DNA of 64,000 bases from Podocnemis expansa (lineage: Eukaryota > Chordata > Testudines > Podocnemididae), in NCBI GenBank assembly GCA_007922195.1, contig ML682008.1:9563191-9627190 (forward strand). Reading direction: 5' to 3'. Below the pieces are notes generated by a model that was not told where the DNA came from, did no database searches, and was given only the letters and a program-made list of their open reading frames with translations. The translations under genes were made by a program, and so were the position numbers. Positions 1-11,806 of this stretch are shown here, piece after piece (the first letter of the stretch is position 1; every line of letters starts with the position of its first letter).

Positions 1-218
1 TTCTCCCCGTGCAGGATCAAGGCCGGACGCCCGCGGCAGTGCCCACCTCTCCCAGCCCCGACCCCGGCCTGGGATCTGGGGCCAGGTTGGAGGCAGCAGG
101 AGCCCGATGAATGATGAGGCCTGAGGCACCAGATTGTGGCCTGGGGATGAGGCCCAAGCCCAGGAGGTGGGGCCTGGCCACATGCCCCATGTCTTATCCT
201 GGGGCAGCGACGTTTCTG
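1..218. mobile_element. End of a GC-rich hAT-like element (cut by window edge)
   Basis: The first 218 bases are GC-rich, unlike the AT-rich sequence that follows. They end in GGGGCAGCGACGTTTCTG. Read in reverse this gives CAGAAACGTCGCTGCC, close to the CAGGGCGTCGCTGG terminus of the GC-rich elements at 24367-24706 and 33177-33676. I infer a third, diverged copy whose other end lies outside the window, so target duplication cannot be checked. Confidence 0.4.
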
Positions 219-3165
219 CTTTGAGACCTATGGTCCATGACAATCCATTTCTACCTTATTTTTGTGAAAATCCATTTCTTGATTGGTTTTTTTTAAGTTA
301 CAAATAGTGATTCTGACCTTTCCACTCTCCTCCACAATTTTCAAGAAAAAACAGTAGTAGGTAGAGGACTTAAGCTTTGCCTCCAGCTGACGCTTCTATC
401 TGCATACCTCACAGAGGCAGACATTCCATCTTCTATACCCACTGTACTTATACACTGCTACACTGATTTAGTGAGAGGTGTTACAGTATTCCCAGTGAAG
501 ATGTTACACTGCTGGGTGAAAACAACAGTAGTAGAAACTCAGATTACAACTCAATGATTAATGTGATCATGGGATTTGTGATGCCATCTCACAGAATATG
601 AGCTGCTGAAGAGCAAAGGTGTGTGTCCTAAACGGCAAAATTCAAGGAGGAAGTAGAGAAAAAAGTTGTTTTAAAAATATTAGGAGAACTTCAAATATAC
701 ATACAACATATGGGGGCTGTTCAAAAAAAATTTACAAAAATTTCAGGTCACATTTAACTACAAAATTAATTCATGTCATTATTACTTTTGAATTCAGGTT
801 GCTCTTCTTCCTAATTATCTTTCATAGTCCCCATCTCAGCATATCATCCATCTAGCATATTAATAATGATTGCAATAATGAACAGAATTAAAACAGAAAA
901 ATGAAATTGGAATGGTGTCATGTGACGCACGCTGGGTTATGATCAGTGAGACTTTTCTGTTCACTCCTGCCATGTAATTGTCTGGTTTGATGCAAAATAT
1001 GCCATGCAGGGTTCCTTTATGAATGCTTATAACATGGTCTGCATTATTATTATAGTATCATTTTTCCTGCAGCATCACGTATATGTGGAGATGTGAGGCA
1101 TATTCCCAGGTATTTCAACTGGTTCAGGTGGAAGGCTGCCTCTCAGCATGGAGGCTGAAGAGGTACGTGACAAAAGACAACACAAACTGAGATCCCTGGC
1201 TCAGGTGGGTCAAAGATGATCACCTGTGAGGAGGAGGAGGGAAGAAGGACTGGAAACAAATACAGACATTTTGAATGGTTAGAGGCTTTTTGCCAGAGAC
1301 TCTCCACCTTGAAAGATCTACAAGGAGGACTGGGCCCTGCCTGCAGAGAGGCAGAGGCTGGTTGCTAAACCACCTACAGCCACATCTTGTGAGTAACCCT
1401 GGACTGTAATATTAGGTTAGAAGGTGTCTAATATTTTCATTTGATAGTGATTACTCCTGACTCCTTTTATTAAATGATTGGGCATGATTTGCTAAATACT
1501 CGCATAAAATCATGTTCTAATCAATAAACTAGTATTTGTTTTATCTAAAGCTATGTGGACATTAGAGGGCATGAATGACCTAAGGCTGTGCATTCTCATT
1601 TTTCTGAGAAATGGGCAAACTGGTGTCTATGAGTCTACAGTGATAGGGAAGGACCCTGATTCTTGTGGAATGGAAGTTCCCAGTGTGGTATCTGAGCGTT
1701 GGGGTGCTCACTGAGGGACCACCCCGAGTAGTTGTAGAGCACATAGCCACTGTCTGGGACTGATTATACACAGGTGGCTAGCTCTAGGGTGGACTGACCC
1801 AGGAGTGGGGGTTCACCTAACAAAAGCATAGTAAGTCAGGGTTCAGGAGTTTAGATCAGGAACACAGTGGCACACCAGACTAGATTCCAGGAGAGGAATG
1901 CCACAAATGGTTAATCAGATAAATAAGTGCAAGTTTTGGTCACCACCAGCACAAGATGATACTAATACAACTTGCAGCATAGATAGGACATTTTATTACA
2001 GACTGAGAATTTAGTCTTCCATTGTAACAGCTTTGAGAGTTCTCTGGACATTTCAATACTTCATGGGTTTTCAACTTACTTAATGAACTTTCTATCTAAT
2101 GGTTGAAGTCAAGACCACTTTTGCTATAGTGCCATGGAGCTCTTAATGGAACCTGCAAAGAAATTACTGGGATGTGCCCAGTGTTTTTCCCTTTCTTCTT
2201 CTGAGCTTTTTTTATATGAAGAAAGCCTGAAAGATCGAGGGGTTTTTTGTTTATATTTTTACACTTTTTTCCTCATAGTAAACATATGTCTGGGGTAAAA
2301 GTTTCCAAAGTACTTAAGTGACTTTCGAACTCATGTCCTATTTTTTCAAAAGGCTTCTAAATCACTTTTTGAAAATGGGATTTAGGCATTATTGGAAGTT
2401 TTATCCATTGTTTACCCTAGAAGATATAGACACCAAGAAAATAGTTTTATCATCAGATTTCACTTACTGTATCCGAGACATTAATTTTTATTTAGCAGTT
2501 TTTGTTAACCCTCCATTTAACTAAAATCACTTGAAACAAAAGCTCCTAACCCACATTTTTCAATCATCCAAGCTCTCCTCCAACAGTAAAACTTACAGAT
2601 TTCTTGTACATATAAGAAAAACACTCTTAAGAAGAAGATATCTTCTCAGACTCCATATACAATAACCATAGTTTTACTCTTAATGTACACAGTAATACAT
2701 TATTTTTCTAGTATGGGTCACCTTTACAATGTCTACGTTTTTTTTATGGGGGATGGGATTGGTGAAATTTAATTTGCTGCAGTGGAAAGAAAAGATGGAT
2801 TGTTCCTTTATAACTTCAGTAGACAAAAGGAAAGTGGTTTGTGTGTAGGTCGCATTTCACAGAATGCTCAATTTCTGATTTTAATTTTCACTTCCAGCTG
2901 TAAAAGTATTGGTGACAAAAAGGCAAGAAGTTAGCACTCAAAATTCAGGATAAGGGTGAAAAGAGAAACAAGTTCAAATGCAAAAATTAAATAGATATAG
3001 GTCATCAGTTAAAGCGAAAGTTTGTTTGGTCAGCTGAAGTCAAACAATTATAATGAAGTTTTGTTTTTGTTTTTTAAAAAAAGATTGTTTTGCAATTTGG
3101 TTGCATGTTCAAAAGTTTATTTCTAGACATTAAAAATTAGAGTGGACTTGACAAATCATACTTAC
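219..3165. other. PTPN12 intron or 3' flank, no gene recognised
   Basis: This is AT-rich non-coding sequence beyond the leftmost PTPN12 exon found. I looked for the conserved C-terminal residues of PTP-PEST on the minus strand and did not see them. Short open frames here (for example 619-855 and 2318-2524) have no recognisable similarity or coding character. Confidence 0.6.
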
Positions 3166-3257
3166 TGTAGATACTGTTTGCTCAGGAATATTCTGATCGT
3201 GCATTATACTCCTTTCAGCAGATTGTGAAAATGTAACAGGTGTGGTCAAAGGCGCAT
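3166..3257 (-). CDS. PTPN12: PTPN12 exon: divergent C-terminal tail segment
   Basis: This 92-nt segment has an AG acceptor at 3258-3259 and a consensus gtaagt donor below 3166. Its first two bases complete the codon left by the 8701-8778 exon and 30 codons follow without a stop. It encodes APLTTPVTFSQSAERSIMHD then QNIPEQTVST. Human PTPN12 at this point also starts with N-x-P and has an SQ.ERS-like stretch, but the rest differs, so the call rests on phase, splice sites and position. It could be a lineage-specific or alternative exon. The conserved final residues of PTP-PEST were not found further left. Confidence 0.72.
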
Positions 3258-3574
3258 CTAAGACAAATGAAATCTTAAAGTCAAAATACATTTCAAAAAT
3301 TTATACATGGCAGACTCTTGAGTTCCAGTACTACACTGACTACCTTAAAATGTTAGCAATATGTTACATTAATGGCTTTTTCTAGGAGGTCTTTAAACCA
3401 AAGAGTATTCACAATAATTCTAATCAACATTTTATTCAAGATACTTTGTGAAAATTTTTCAAGATTACAGACTGCCACTAAACAAAATGAAAAGTTACCT
3501 TTTTAGCTTAAATTAGATAGCATTTTCCAATAATCAGGGAATTCCAGTTGGAAAGCAACTGGGTATTTTCAATA

Positions 3575-4694
3575 GGTTGGATAACTGCTCCTAGAGAGTA
3601 ATCACAAATGGTTCACAGTCATGCTGGAAGGCCATAACAAGCAGGGGGCTGCAAGGATTGCATCTGGGTCTGATTCTGTTCAGTATTTTCATCAACATTT
3701 TGGATGATTGCATAGGCTATGTCCACACTGGAGGGCTCAGTTAAGTCGACTTAAGGGAGGTTAAGTTGACTTAAGGCTCCAGTGTAGACACACCCATACA
3801 GCGTACGTTTATAAAGTCTGCTGATGATATCAGATTGGGAGGGGTAGTAAGTACTTTGAAGGATAGGATCACAATTCAAAATGATTTGGACAAACTGGTG
3901 AAATGGTCTCAGGTAAACAGAATGAAATTCAATAAAGACGTATACAGTACTCCACTTAGGAAAAAACAATCCACTGCACATATACAAAATGGGCAATGCG
4001 GCCTAGGAAGAAGTACTGTGGAAAGAGATCTGGTTGTCACAGTGAACCACAAGCTAAATAGGAGTAAACAGCATAACACTGTTGCAAAACATAGCAAACA
4101 CCATTCTGGGATGTATTAACAGGAGTATTACAAGTAAGACATGAGAAGCAATTCTTCTAATCTACTCCACCCTGATTAGCCCTCAATTGGAATTTAATGT
4201 CCAGTTCTGGGCACCTCATTTCAGGAAAGAAGTGGCCAAATTGGAGCAAATCCAGAGAAGAACAAAGTGAATGATTAGAGATCCGGAACACTTGATTTAT
4301 GAGGGAAGAATGAAAGAGCTGTGTTTGGTTAGTCTAGAAAAAAGGAGACAGAGGGGACATAACAGTTTTCAAGTATCTGAGACGTTACCACAAGGAGGAG
4401 GGAGAAAAATTCTTCTCCTTAACTGCTGCTGATAGGACAAGAAGCAATGGACTTAAATTACAGTAAGGGAGGTTTAGGTTGGACATTAGGAAAAAAAATT
4501 CCTAACTGTTAGGGTGATTCACCACTGGAATAAGTTGCCTAGGCAGGTTGTGGAATCTCCATTACTGGAAGGGCTTAAGAACAGGTTAGATAAGCACCTG
4601 TCAGGGGTAGTTTAAGAGGGTACGTAATCTTGCCATGAGTGCAGGGGGACTGGATTTAACCTTTCATGGTCCCTTCCAGTTCTATGATTCTATG
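3575..4694 (+). mobile_element. CR1 LINE 3' half, degraded
   Basis: The sequence matches the end of a CR1 ORF2 plus its 3' tail. The remains of the reverse transcriptase read ...SADDIRLGGVVSTLKDRIT, the damaged counterpart of the FADDTKLGG stretch in the better copy at 46097. It ends in the typical repeats TCTATGATTCTATG at 4681-4694. Frameshifts and stops are frequent, so this copy is older than the one at 46 kb. It is interrupted by an 81-bp MITE at 3715-3795. The 5' boundary is approximate. Confidence 0.85.
3715..3795. mobile_element. 81-bp palindromic MITE inside CR1
   Basis: The outer 19 bases, GGCTATGTCCACACTGGAG, are repeated in inverse at the other end with two mismatches. ATA flanks both sides (3712-3714 and 3796-3798). 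The interior continues as an imperfect palindrome around GTCGACTTAAG. The TIR (GGxTxTGTCxACACTG) is shared with the fragments at 25682 and 43000-43085. The 3-bp flank and TIR suggest a PIF/Harbinger-type element, but a Tc1/mariner-type element with TA duplication is not excluded. Confidence 0.75.
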
Positions 4695-6554
4695 TGAAAT
4701 TAAAAAAAAAAAAAGAGCAATACATCCACTGCCAAAACATTTTATACCTTGAATATGCCTAACTTGGGTATGCACAGATATCAGAGTCAACTAAACTCTA
4801 TTCCAATACCTCAAGCTAGAGTATAACATTATACACAAAATAAATATTTTAGGAGGCTAACAGATACATACAAAGTCACAGATTAAAGACAAGGATTACA
4901 AACCCAAAAAATTATGAGTTAAAGGTTAGACCTGAAATATTAGAAAGCATCAAGCTAGAGAAATACACAAATAACACAATTCTGCTCTGTGGTAACACCA
5001 TACAAAAATATAATTCTGATTAAAGGCATATTACCATTTTTTATCTGAATTAAATTCTGTCTTTAAACATCTTTTCACATAACTACAGAGTAGAAATAAG
5101 ATTGTTTGGATGCCACAACTGTATATTTTCATATCTTTCAGGTTTAACCTTCAATCTATACTTCTTGGGTTTATAACATTTGCTTTTGAGATAATTACTG
5201 CACCCCACTTTATTTATTTATTTAAAGATTTGGTATGCAATCTTAATTCCATGTAAATTTTTTTTTGGTTACAAATTTCTATTTTAAAAAAAGTTTCACA
5301 TATGGGCACTGAACAAATTCCGAAGATGTTACCGCACGATATTTTTAATGATTCGAAGATATAAAGTATCACCTTTTTTATTTTAAAATACTAACCTTTA
5401 TGATCAGACTCACTCCCACCTGAATGCACCAAACAATAGGAACGTACGCATATCATTTCTTTCCTGTCCTCCAAACTCTCCTGTGTACACATCCCACCTA
5501 GCTCCCTTAACTGCCTGTATCCTTGTGCACTCCCACTTTTCATCTCCTTTTCTGCTTTCTCTTGAGCAAATCTGGTTCAACAGACTGCTTTTGAAGAGAC
5601 ATTTAGGATTAATGCTAATTTTTTGCCATTATTTTTTCATAAATGTCTGTCAGCAGATTCTAGTGCATTAAATCTTTAGAGAAGCTAAAAAATTTGCTCT
5701 CATTCAAAAAGGCCATTATGTTTCATTCTTCTCAATGAGAGAAGCCACCCTGTCCTCAAAATGTGGTCTCCTAGGCTGTCAGGGATAGAAGAGAACATTC
5801 AGAATTACTCAGAACAATGGGAGAGAGATGCTCCTCTCAAAATAGTCAACGGAGCGATGGCAATTGTGGTTTTGGTCTCACTGTCATGTCATCTTGTTCT
5901 CAGTCATTCTGAATGAGGGCTATTTTTTGTGGATTTTCTGTACAATATCATGTGTCATCGGCTGAGGAAGAAACTTTTAGTTACAAAAAAAATTGGGGAA
6001 ATTACTACTAGTCTAAATCACTAAATCAATCTTATAAATCACTAAATGTAGCTTATGAACAAGATTTAGGTGAGATTTAACCATGTGGAAAGCATTAAGG
6101 GACTCTGTTATTCCAATACAAAACTCATTCAGGACAAAAAATTGTTTGAATATGGTGCTAACTTGCTTAAAGAACTCATGGTAATGAATTTTAATTCAGA
6201 CTAAACTGATTTATTTAGGAACCATCAGAAAATAATAATTATACTCAAGGAGTTAGTTCTGTAAAGGTGTGTAGAAATTTCAATTCATCCTTAACTATGG
6301 ATTCATAAATGGCACTTCCACATTTTTGGTAATTTCTATACTAACTTCTCCAAATCACCATCAATCTGCCTGAGACCAGATTTACATAATTCCTCTTATT
6401 TTTACTAAGGCTACTGCAGACTGAGTGAAATACATAGATATTGACCCAGTGACTGATCTAAGGAAGCTCTGTGTTGTCTGTTCTAAAAACCTTCTCCATG
6501 TGGACTTTGTCGCTTGGTAGCACCATGCTACATAAAGGCAGTACTGAGCCAGAC
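4695..6554. other. Intronic sequence, nothing recognised
   Basis: AT-rich intron of PTPN12 between the 8701 and 3166 exons. No coding similarity or clear repeat boundary was seen. Confidence 0.6.
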
Positions 6555-6875
6555 CAGGGGTCTGCAACCTGTGGCTCCAAAGCCGCATGTGGCTCTTTGG
6601 CTGTCCCCCTGCAGCTCTGGGACCCTCCCCCTTGCTACCGGGAGACTCTACAGGTGGCCCACACTAGCTCCAGACTCCTACCACCGAGGGACCACACAGG
6701 CAGCCCGCTCCTAGTTCCAGGCTTTGCCCACCACCAGGAGACCCTGCAGCATGAACCCTGGCTCAGTTCCCCCAACCAAGAGGCTACACCCATTGCAGCT
6801 TTCAAAACACTTGGTTATTGAAAGAATGTTTAAAAATGGCTCTTTTTATTTTTAGGGTTGCCGATCCATGACCTA
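6555..6875. mobile_element. hAT-type non-autonomous element
   Basis: It starts CAGGGGTCTGCAACCTGTGG and ends GGTTGCCGATCCATGACCT, the inverse of AGGTCATGGATCGGCAACC. These are degenerate 15-bp terminal inverted repeats of the CAGGGGTCxGCAACC type found in hAT MITEs. The interior is GC-rich with a CCGCATGTGGCTCTTT motif near the left end. No transposase is encoded. I could not find a convincing 8-bp target duplication, and the right boundary is approximate. Confidence 0.6.
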
Positions 6876-7329
6876 GGCTGCTGCTTCTGATAGACACAGT
6901 GGAATTGGGGCAACAGGAAACTGTTTACGGTGTTTTGATTCTCTACACAGACTTAGACATTGCTCAGAGCGGCTTAATGCTGTTCTACAATAGAGATTGT
7001 TGCCCACTGATCTCCAGGACCATGTGTCAGCTAAGCACTGGGGGTACAAGGATACTGGGGAAACAGACAGGCAAATCCCCAGCAAGGAGAGGGAAATGCA
7101 ACCAGACTCTATCCCTGAACAGGGTGGAAAATCTACTCCATTCTCTTCAGACTATCCTTCATTTAGCATTACAAGCTTCTAGCATACTGTATTTTAAGAA
7201 TGTATCCTTTTTCATAGAAACTTTGACAAGCTATAAACTCAATTTTTATCAGAGGGTCCATCATCAGTATCCAGGTGCATGTGAAAGTCATAAAACATTA
7301 AACGTATTAAACGGATGACAGTACAGAGA

Positions 7330-8085
7330 CCATACAGATCAAGTCTGTAGACGACACAAGGCTAGGGAGTTTGCTGATACTTTTGTGGAGAGAGCTAAAA
7401 TTCAGAGGAATCTTGATATGTTAGAGAACTATAGTGGAAAGAACAAAACAAAATTGAACAGAGACAAATACAAGGTGCTACACATGTGGAAGAAAAATCA
7501 AATGCTCAAATACAGCATGGAGAAAAACTGGCTTAGCTGAAGCACTTCTGAGGAGGATCTGAGAGTTGCGATGAACCAAAATCTCAATGTGAATCAGCAA
7601 TGAGATGCCTTTGCAAAAAATACAATTTTTGGTTGCATTAACAAAAGCATAGCGTGTCACTCATAGTAAAGGATAGTACTGTTCTACTCAGTGCTGATTA
7701 GGCCTCAGCTGGAGTACTATATCCAATCTTGGTCACCAATGCATAGAAAGAGATGTAGAGAAGTTGGAAAGGACCCAGAAAGCAAGCAACAGAGATAATA
7801 AAAGGGATGGAATGCAAGCAATGTGAACAAAAGCTGAAGGAACTGCGTATGTTTAGTTTGGAAAAGAGGAGATTAAACGGGATATGATAGTGGTCTTCAG
7901 ATATTGAAAGGCTGCCATAAATAAGATGGGAAAAAGTTGTTCTCTTTTGCCCCGGAGGGCAGGACAAGAGGCAATGGGTTCAAACATCAGCACAGAAGTT
8001 AGATTAAATTTCAAGAAAAAACTTCTTAACTGTAAGAACAGGAAGACACTAGAACAGGCTGCCTTTTAATCCTGTGATTCCATGA
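7330..8085 (+). mobile_element. CR1 LINE fragment, degraded
   Basis: The fragment follows the CR1 ORF2 C-terminus in order: an ADDTxLG-type remnant at 7350-7370, then the ISLEYYIQSW-like and RDPESKQQR-like segments around 7710-7790, and the FSLEKRRLNGI-like block at 7850-7890. It ends in TCCTGTGATTCCATGA, a decayed CR1 tail. Many stops and frameshifts are present. Confidence 0.8.
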
Positions 8086-8254
8086 ACCAGTAAGTAAAAA
8101 TATACAGCCTCAGAATATACTCAAGTCAATGTAAACATCTGTTCTGCAAGCACTAACCTTTAGATTATTTAATATTATATTTTTAGCTTGTTTTAATACT
8201 TCAAAAAATTAACAAAAAGCAGCAGGACCAGAACTACTATACAGGATTGAAAAG

Positions 8255-8425
8255 TGTAGCCATGATAGTCTAAATCCAGCAAAAGGAACAAGAAGCCTGG
8301 TGGCACTTTTAAAGACTAACAAATTTACCACATGAGTTTTCATGGGAGAAAGTGGGATTTTCTCCCATGACAGCTCAGGTGATAAATTTATTAGTCTTTA
8401 AAACTGCCATCAGACTCCTTGTTTG
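8255..8425. mobile_element. Inverted pair of Penelope-like element tails
   Basis: Two copies of the same 3' tail meet head to head. The arm at 8255-8347 reads on the minus strand and the arm at 8348-8425 on the plus strand. Both contain the recurrent block TTAGTCTTTAAA next to a variant of GTGGCAC or TGCCA. They share the hairpin TGGGAGAAA...TTTCTCCCA at the junction. Other copies of this tail are attached to GIY-YIG coding sequence at 61388-62335, which identifies it as Penelope-derived. Confidence 0.65.
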
Positions 8426-8433
8426 TTGTAGAG

Positions 8434-8629
8434 CAGGGGTCTCAAACTCAAATCACCATAAGGGCCGCATGAGGATTAGTAGAGGGCCACATGAGAATTA
8501 TTAGTACATTAGCCCAAGGGCCACACCACTGCAACCCTTCCATACAATGATATTGCAAATGTCAGTAATGATCGTGTCATTGCAGGCCACAGGAAATAGC
8601 TTTAGGGGCCATGTTGTTTGAGACCCCTG
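8434..8629. mobile_element. hAT MITE with perfect 8-bp target duplication
   Basis: It starts CAGGGGTCTCAAACTCAA and ends GTTGTTTGAGACCCCTG, so about 14 bp are inverted repeats. The 8-bp sequence TTGTAGAG lies on both sides (8426-8433 and 8630-8637) without mismatch, which is diagnostic of hAT transposition. It carries no coding sequence. A second copy is at 28842-29054. It inserted into the right flank of the Penelope tail pair, so it is younger than that repeat. Confidence 0.93.
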
Positions 8630-8700
8630 TTGTAGAGGATTGGTTTTATTCAGCATTATTTCATTCCCCAAAACCACAAAATTTCATAGAAAAAACTCAC

Positions 8701-8778
8701 TCTCTTCACTTGCTAATACAAAGGATTCTGGTGTTCTTTCCGGTAGTGGAGGAACAGAGTCTTCACTCACTTCAGCAT
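8701..8778 (-). CDS. PTPN12: PTPN12 exon: PPLPERTPESF motif
   Basis: This 78-nt exon has its acceptor at 8779-8780 and a gtgagt donor below 8701. It completes the Asp codon begun in the large exon, adds 25 codons and ends one base into the next. It encodes AEVSEDSVPPLPERTPESF followed by VLASEE. The PPLPERTPESF core is the same as in human and resembles the proline-rich motif shared with the PEP/PTPN22 phosphatases. It lies only about 70 bp from a hAT MITE insertion at 8434-8629, which does not touch the splice sites. Confidence 0.93.
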
Positions 8779-9299
8779 CTAAAATCAAATGTATTATTGT
8801 AGTTAGATAAACGACGCAGCTTTGCTTAAAACAATTTTTAACACAAGTAGATTTTTAAGTCTACCACATGAGGCATTGTACAAAGAAAAGTGTAAAGCAA
8901 AATAATGAGGCAAGAGGTGATTACTCACTTGTGCAGTAACTGAGGTTCTTTGAGATGTGTCCCCTCATGGGTGCGATAGTGCTTCTGCATCTGGAATCAA
9001 AGATCTTCAACAGCAGGACCCATCAGACCGCACATGCACATCTTCCCCTTTTTGTGCTACATGTGGGACATATATATAGCGCTGTACGGTTTGACTGCCC
9101 TCATTTTCTCCTCTGTCGCACAGCTTGTGTGTTACTCTCCAAAGCAGAGGGAAGACAAGTAGTGGAGCACCCACAGGGACACACGATGAAGAACTTCAGT
9201 TACTGCACAAAATGAGTAACCTTCTCTTCTTTAAGTAATGTCCCCATGGTCGTTCCTTGCAGGTAACTACAAAGCAGTGCTCCTAGCTGGAAGGTTGGA

Positions 9300-10000
9300 A
9301 CTTCAGAGCAGCTTATACTGCGAAGGATAGGACTGTGCGCAAAGATGGTACCCATGGAGGAATCCAGCATGATGCTGTAACATTAGGCAAATGTATCTGA
9401 GGACACCTACATGGCAGTCTAACAAATATTTATGATAGGAACATTCAGGAATGCAACAAAGATTATTAGTACTTAGGTGGAGTTTGTCCTTACAGAGATA
9501 GGTGGTTGTCTATTATGAAGCTCGTATGATAGTTACATACGATGTGAAATCTACTCAGAGAAGTGTTGCTTTGATACAACAATGCCTTGAGACCTTTTGG
9601 TGGTGGATATGAATAGACATGACCATTTTTGGAATGGTTTGGTTTTACCCAAGTAGAATGATAGTATGTGCCCCATCTAAAATGTGAAGAGCTGCATCCT
9701 GTTGGTTACTGTGTGGTTTGCGAAAAAGAAGGGGAGGTATATGGGCTTACTAAGAAAAGACAACGCTCAGTAGAAATTTTGGGTGTGGATGATGTCACAT
9801 TCTCTTTGTAAAGTATTGTATATGGTGGGAATACCATAAGGACTAAGCTTTCTTCCATTCATCGAACCAATGTGAGGGCAACAAGAAATGCCATTTTCAC
9901 TGACAGATGGAAATGTGAGCAGGTTACTATTGGTTCAAATGGAGGTCTTGTCAAAAAAGCAGAGGACTGGGCTGGGATCCCAGGATTGGGTAGCGATTCA
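9300..10000 (-). pseudogene. DIRS copy A tyrosine recombinase remnant
   Basis: No long frame survives. The DNA follows the recombinase region of copy C in order. The block at 9865-9980 parallels 38335-38440 of copy C, which encodes the ...LSWKVAFLIAITS stretch. The block at 9410-9470 parallels 37850-37910. The similarity is moderate and was judged by eye on both sequences. Confidence 0.5.
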
Positions 10001-10479
10001 CATGTGTAGGTATAGTTTTGAATGCTTTTCAGAAAGCACTTAAATGAAGGCGGGTGTTAAAACAAAAGCGTATGTTGATGAGTTAATGGAACATTGTAAC
10101 TGCAGCCAGGCGTACTCTAACAGAACTATCGACTAGTCTGTCCTATTTGGAGTTGAAGGAGGTAGTCTAAAATGAGCAGGCGTGGGTGTGAGCTGCATTG
10201 CCTGCTTTGGGACATACCAGTGTTGAGATCTATTCCACTAATGCATATAGGTGTGTCTGGTAGTGTCACACCTGCTACTTAACAGTATGTTTTATTGACT
10301 CTGTGTAGGCTATTTATGGACCTAGGCACAGTGATGGGGCCATGCTTTGAGATGGTGTGTTTGCAAATTGGGGTGACAAACGCATCCTTTGTCTTGTGAG
10401 AGAAGCCACGATGCCAGGGAAAGATCAGCATAGCATCATGCAAAAAAGATATGCACACCCAACTTGTTGTGGCCATGTT

Positions 10480-10740
10480 GGGACTACTGGTATAATCTGA
10501 ACTTGGTTTTTCTGTATCTGGCACAAGACTTGGAACAGAAGGGAAAATAAGGAAACATAAAAAAGTGGGGTGTTCCAGGTTATGAGAAATCCACCATCCT
10601 AGTAGTGACCCGTGTTCCAGTCCCACTCTGGAGCAAAACTGAGAGCAGCAGATTTTGTGCTGAGTAGCAAGAAAATCTACAGTACAGTGATCCATCAACG
10701 GATTATGGGCCAGAGGGCTCTCATGTCTAGCTCCCATTCA
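10480..10740 (-). pseudogene. DIRS copy A linker (methyltransferase-like) remnant
   Basis: The minus frame reads VDFLATQHKICCSQFCSR and later FLIFPSVPSLV and MLIFPWH. Copy C has DFFATYENMKC, FLPFPLLHRVL and ILIALAWPRQQW at the same places, between RNase H and recombinase. In DIRS elements this segment is usually assigned to a Dam-like methyltransferase domain. The assignment here is by position and short motifs only. Confidence 0.5.
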
Positions 10741-11806
10741 TATACATGCAAAAAAGTCTATTCAGCATGCCCATAGTAGTGTTCTTAAGCCCAAGGAGAT
10801 ACACAACTGAAATAGAAATGTTGTGGATACATTAACAAATCACCTATGAAAACAGGAAATGGGATCCTGCCAATGTAGTACATACAGGCAAGGCTGTCTG
10901 TCATCACTCATATAGTCTGAAGTTTGAAAAGTGGTAGAAAATGTTGGCAGGCACTGCAGACTGCTCTCACAGTTCCAGGAGGTGACTGTGCAGCATGGAC
11001 TCTCTTCCTCTGTATTGGGTGTTTGAACAGGTGTGCTGCCAACCCAAAAAGGGAGGTATGAGTGGTTAGTATAATTAAGGACTGAAGAAAAAGGTTCCTG
11101 GCACAAACATTGTTGGGATGTGTCCCACTCACACAGCAGTGGGTCCTTGACTTTGTCTGACACAAAAGTTTTAGCATTCTGCAGGTATACAGTACAGAGT
11201 TAACCCTTAAGACAACAGCATATGTAGCCTTGCATGTTTGACCACAAATCTGTTTGCATCCATAGGAGCTGAAGGCATACACATGCAGAGATCTGAAGGT
11301 ATACTTGAGTGCTGGATATCAAATTTGTTACGGCTGTGAACCTGTGAGGACATAGAATGCTCCTCCTTGTCTAGCAGTGAACTGAGTACCAATGAATTCC
11401 TGTTGCTGTACTGGTTTTAGTGTGGAATTTAAGTTACCAATGAGGACACCTAATTTTGTTTAGCGTCAATGTATAAACTCCTTTGCATGCTTTGGTCTAA
11501 GATGGGGCTTTAAGAAGGCAATGGTCCAAATATGGAAAAATGGTGATTCTTTTCTTAGGTAGGCTGTAACCACTGCGAGTACTTTGGAAACAGTGACCCA
11601 TTGACAGGCAGTGCAATTTTTGCTGTAGAAGAGTACAGGGGATGTCAATGAGTTCAGGCTGTCACTTGTTGACCTCCTCTAGTGGAATGTGCAGTGAGTC
11701 TCCCAGGCATTGAAGGCATATCTGCTAAGGATTACCTGCTGGTTGGCAATCCTCAGCTGGAGCCCCACCATGGAGTAAATCTTATGGCCAAAAAGATCTA
11801 ATTTCT

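Noticed and set aside
6471..6821. 116-aa open frame starting MLSVLKTFSMWTL
   Set aside because: It overlaps a hAT-type element and has no domain signature.
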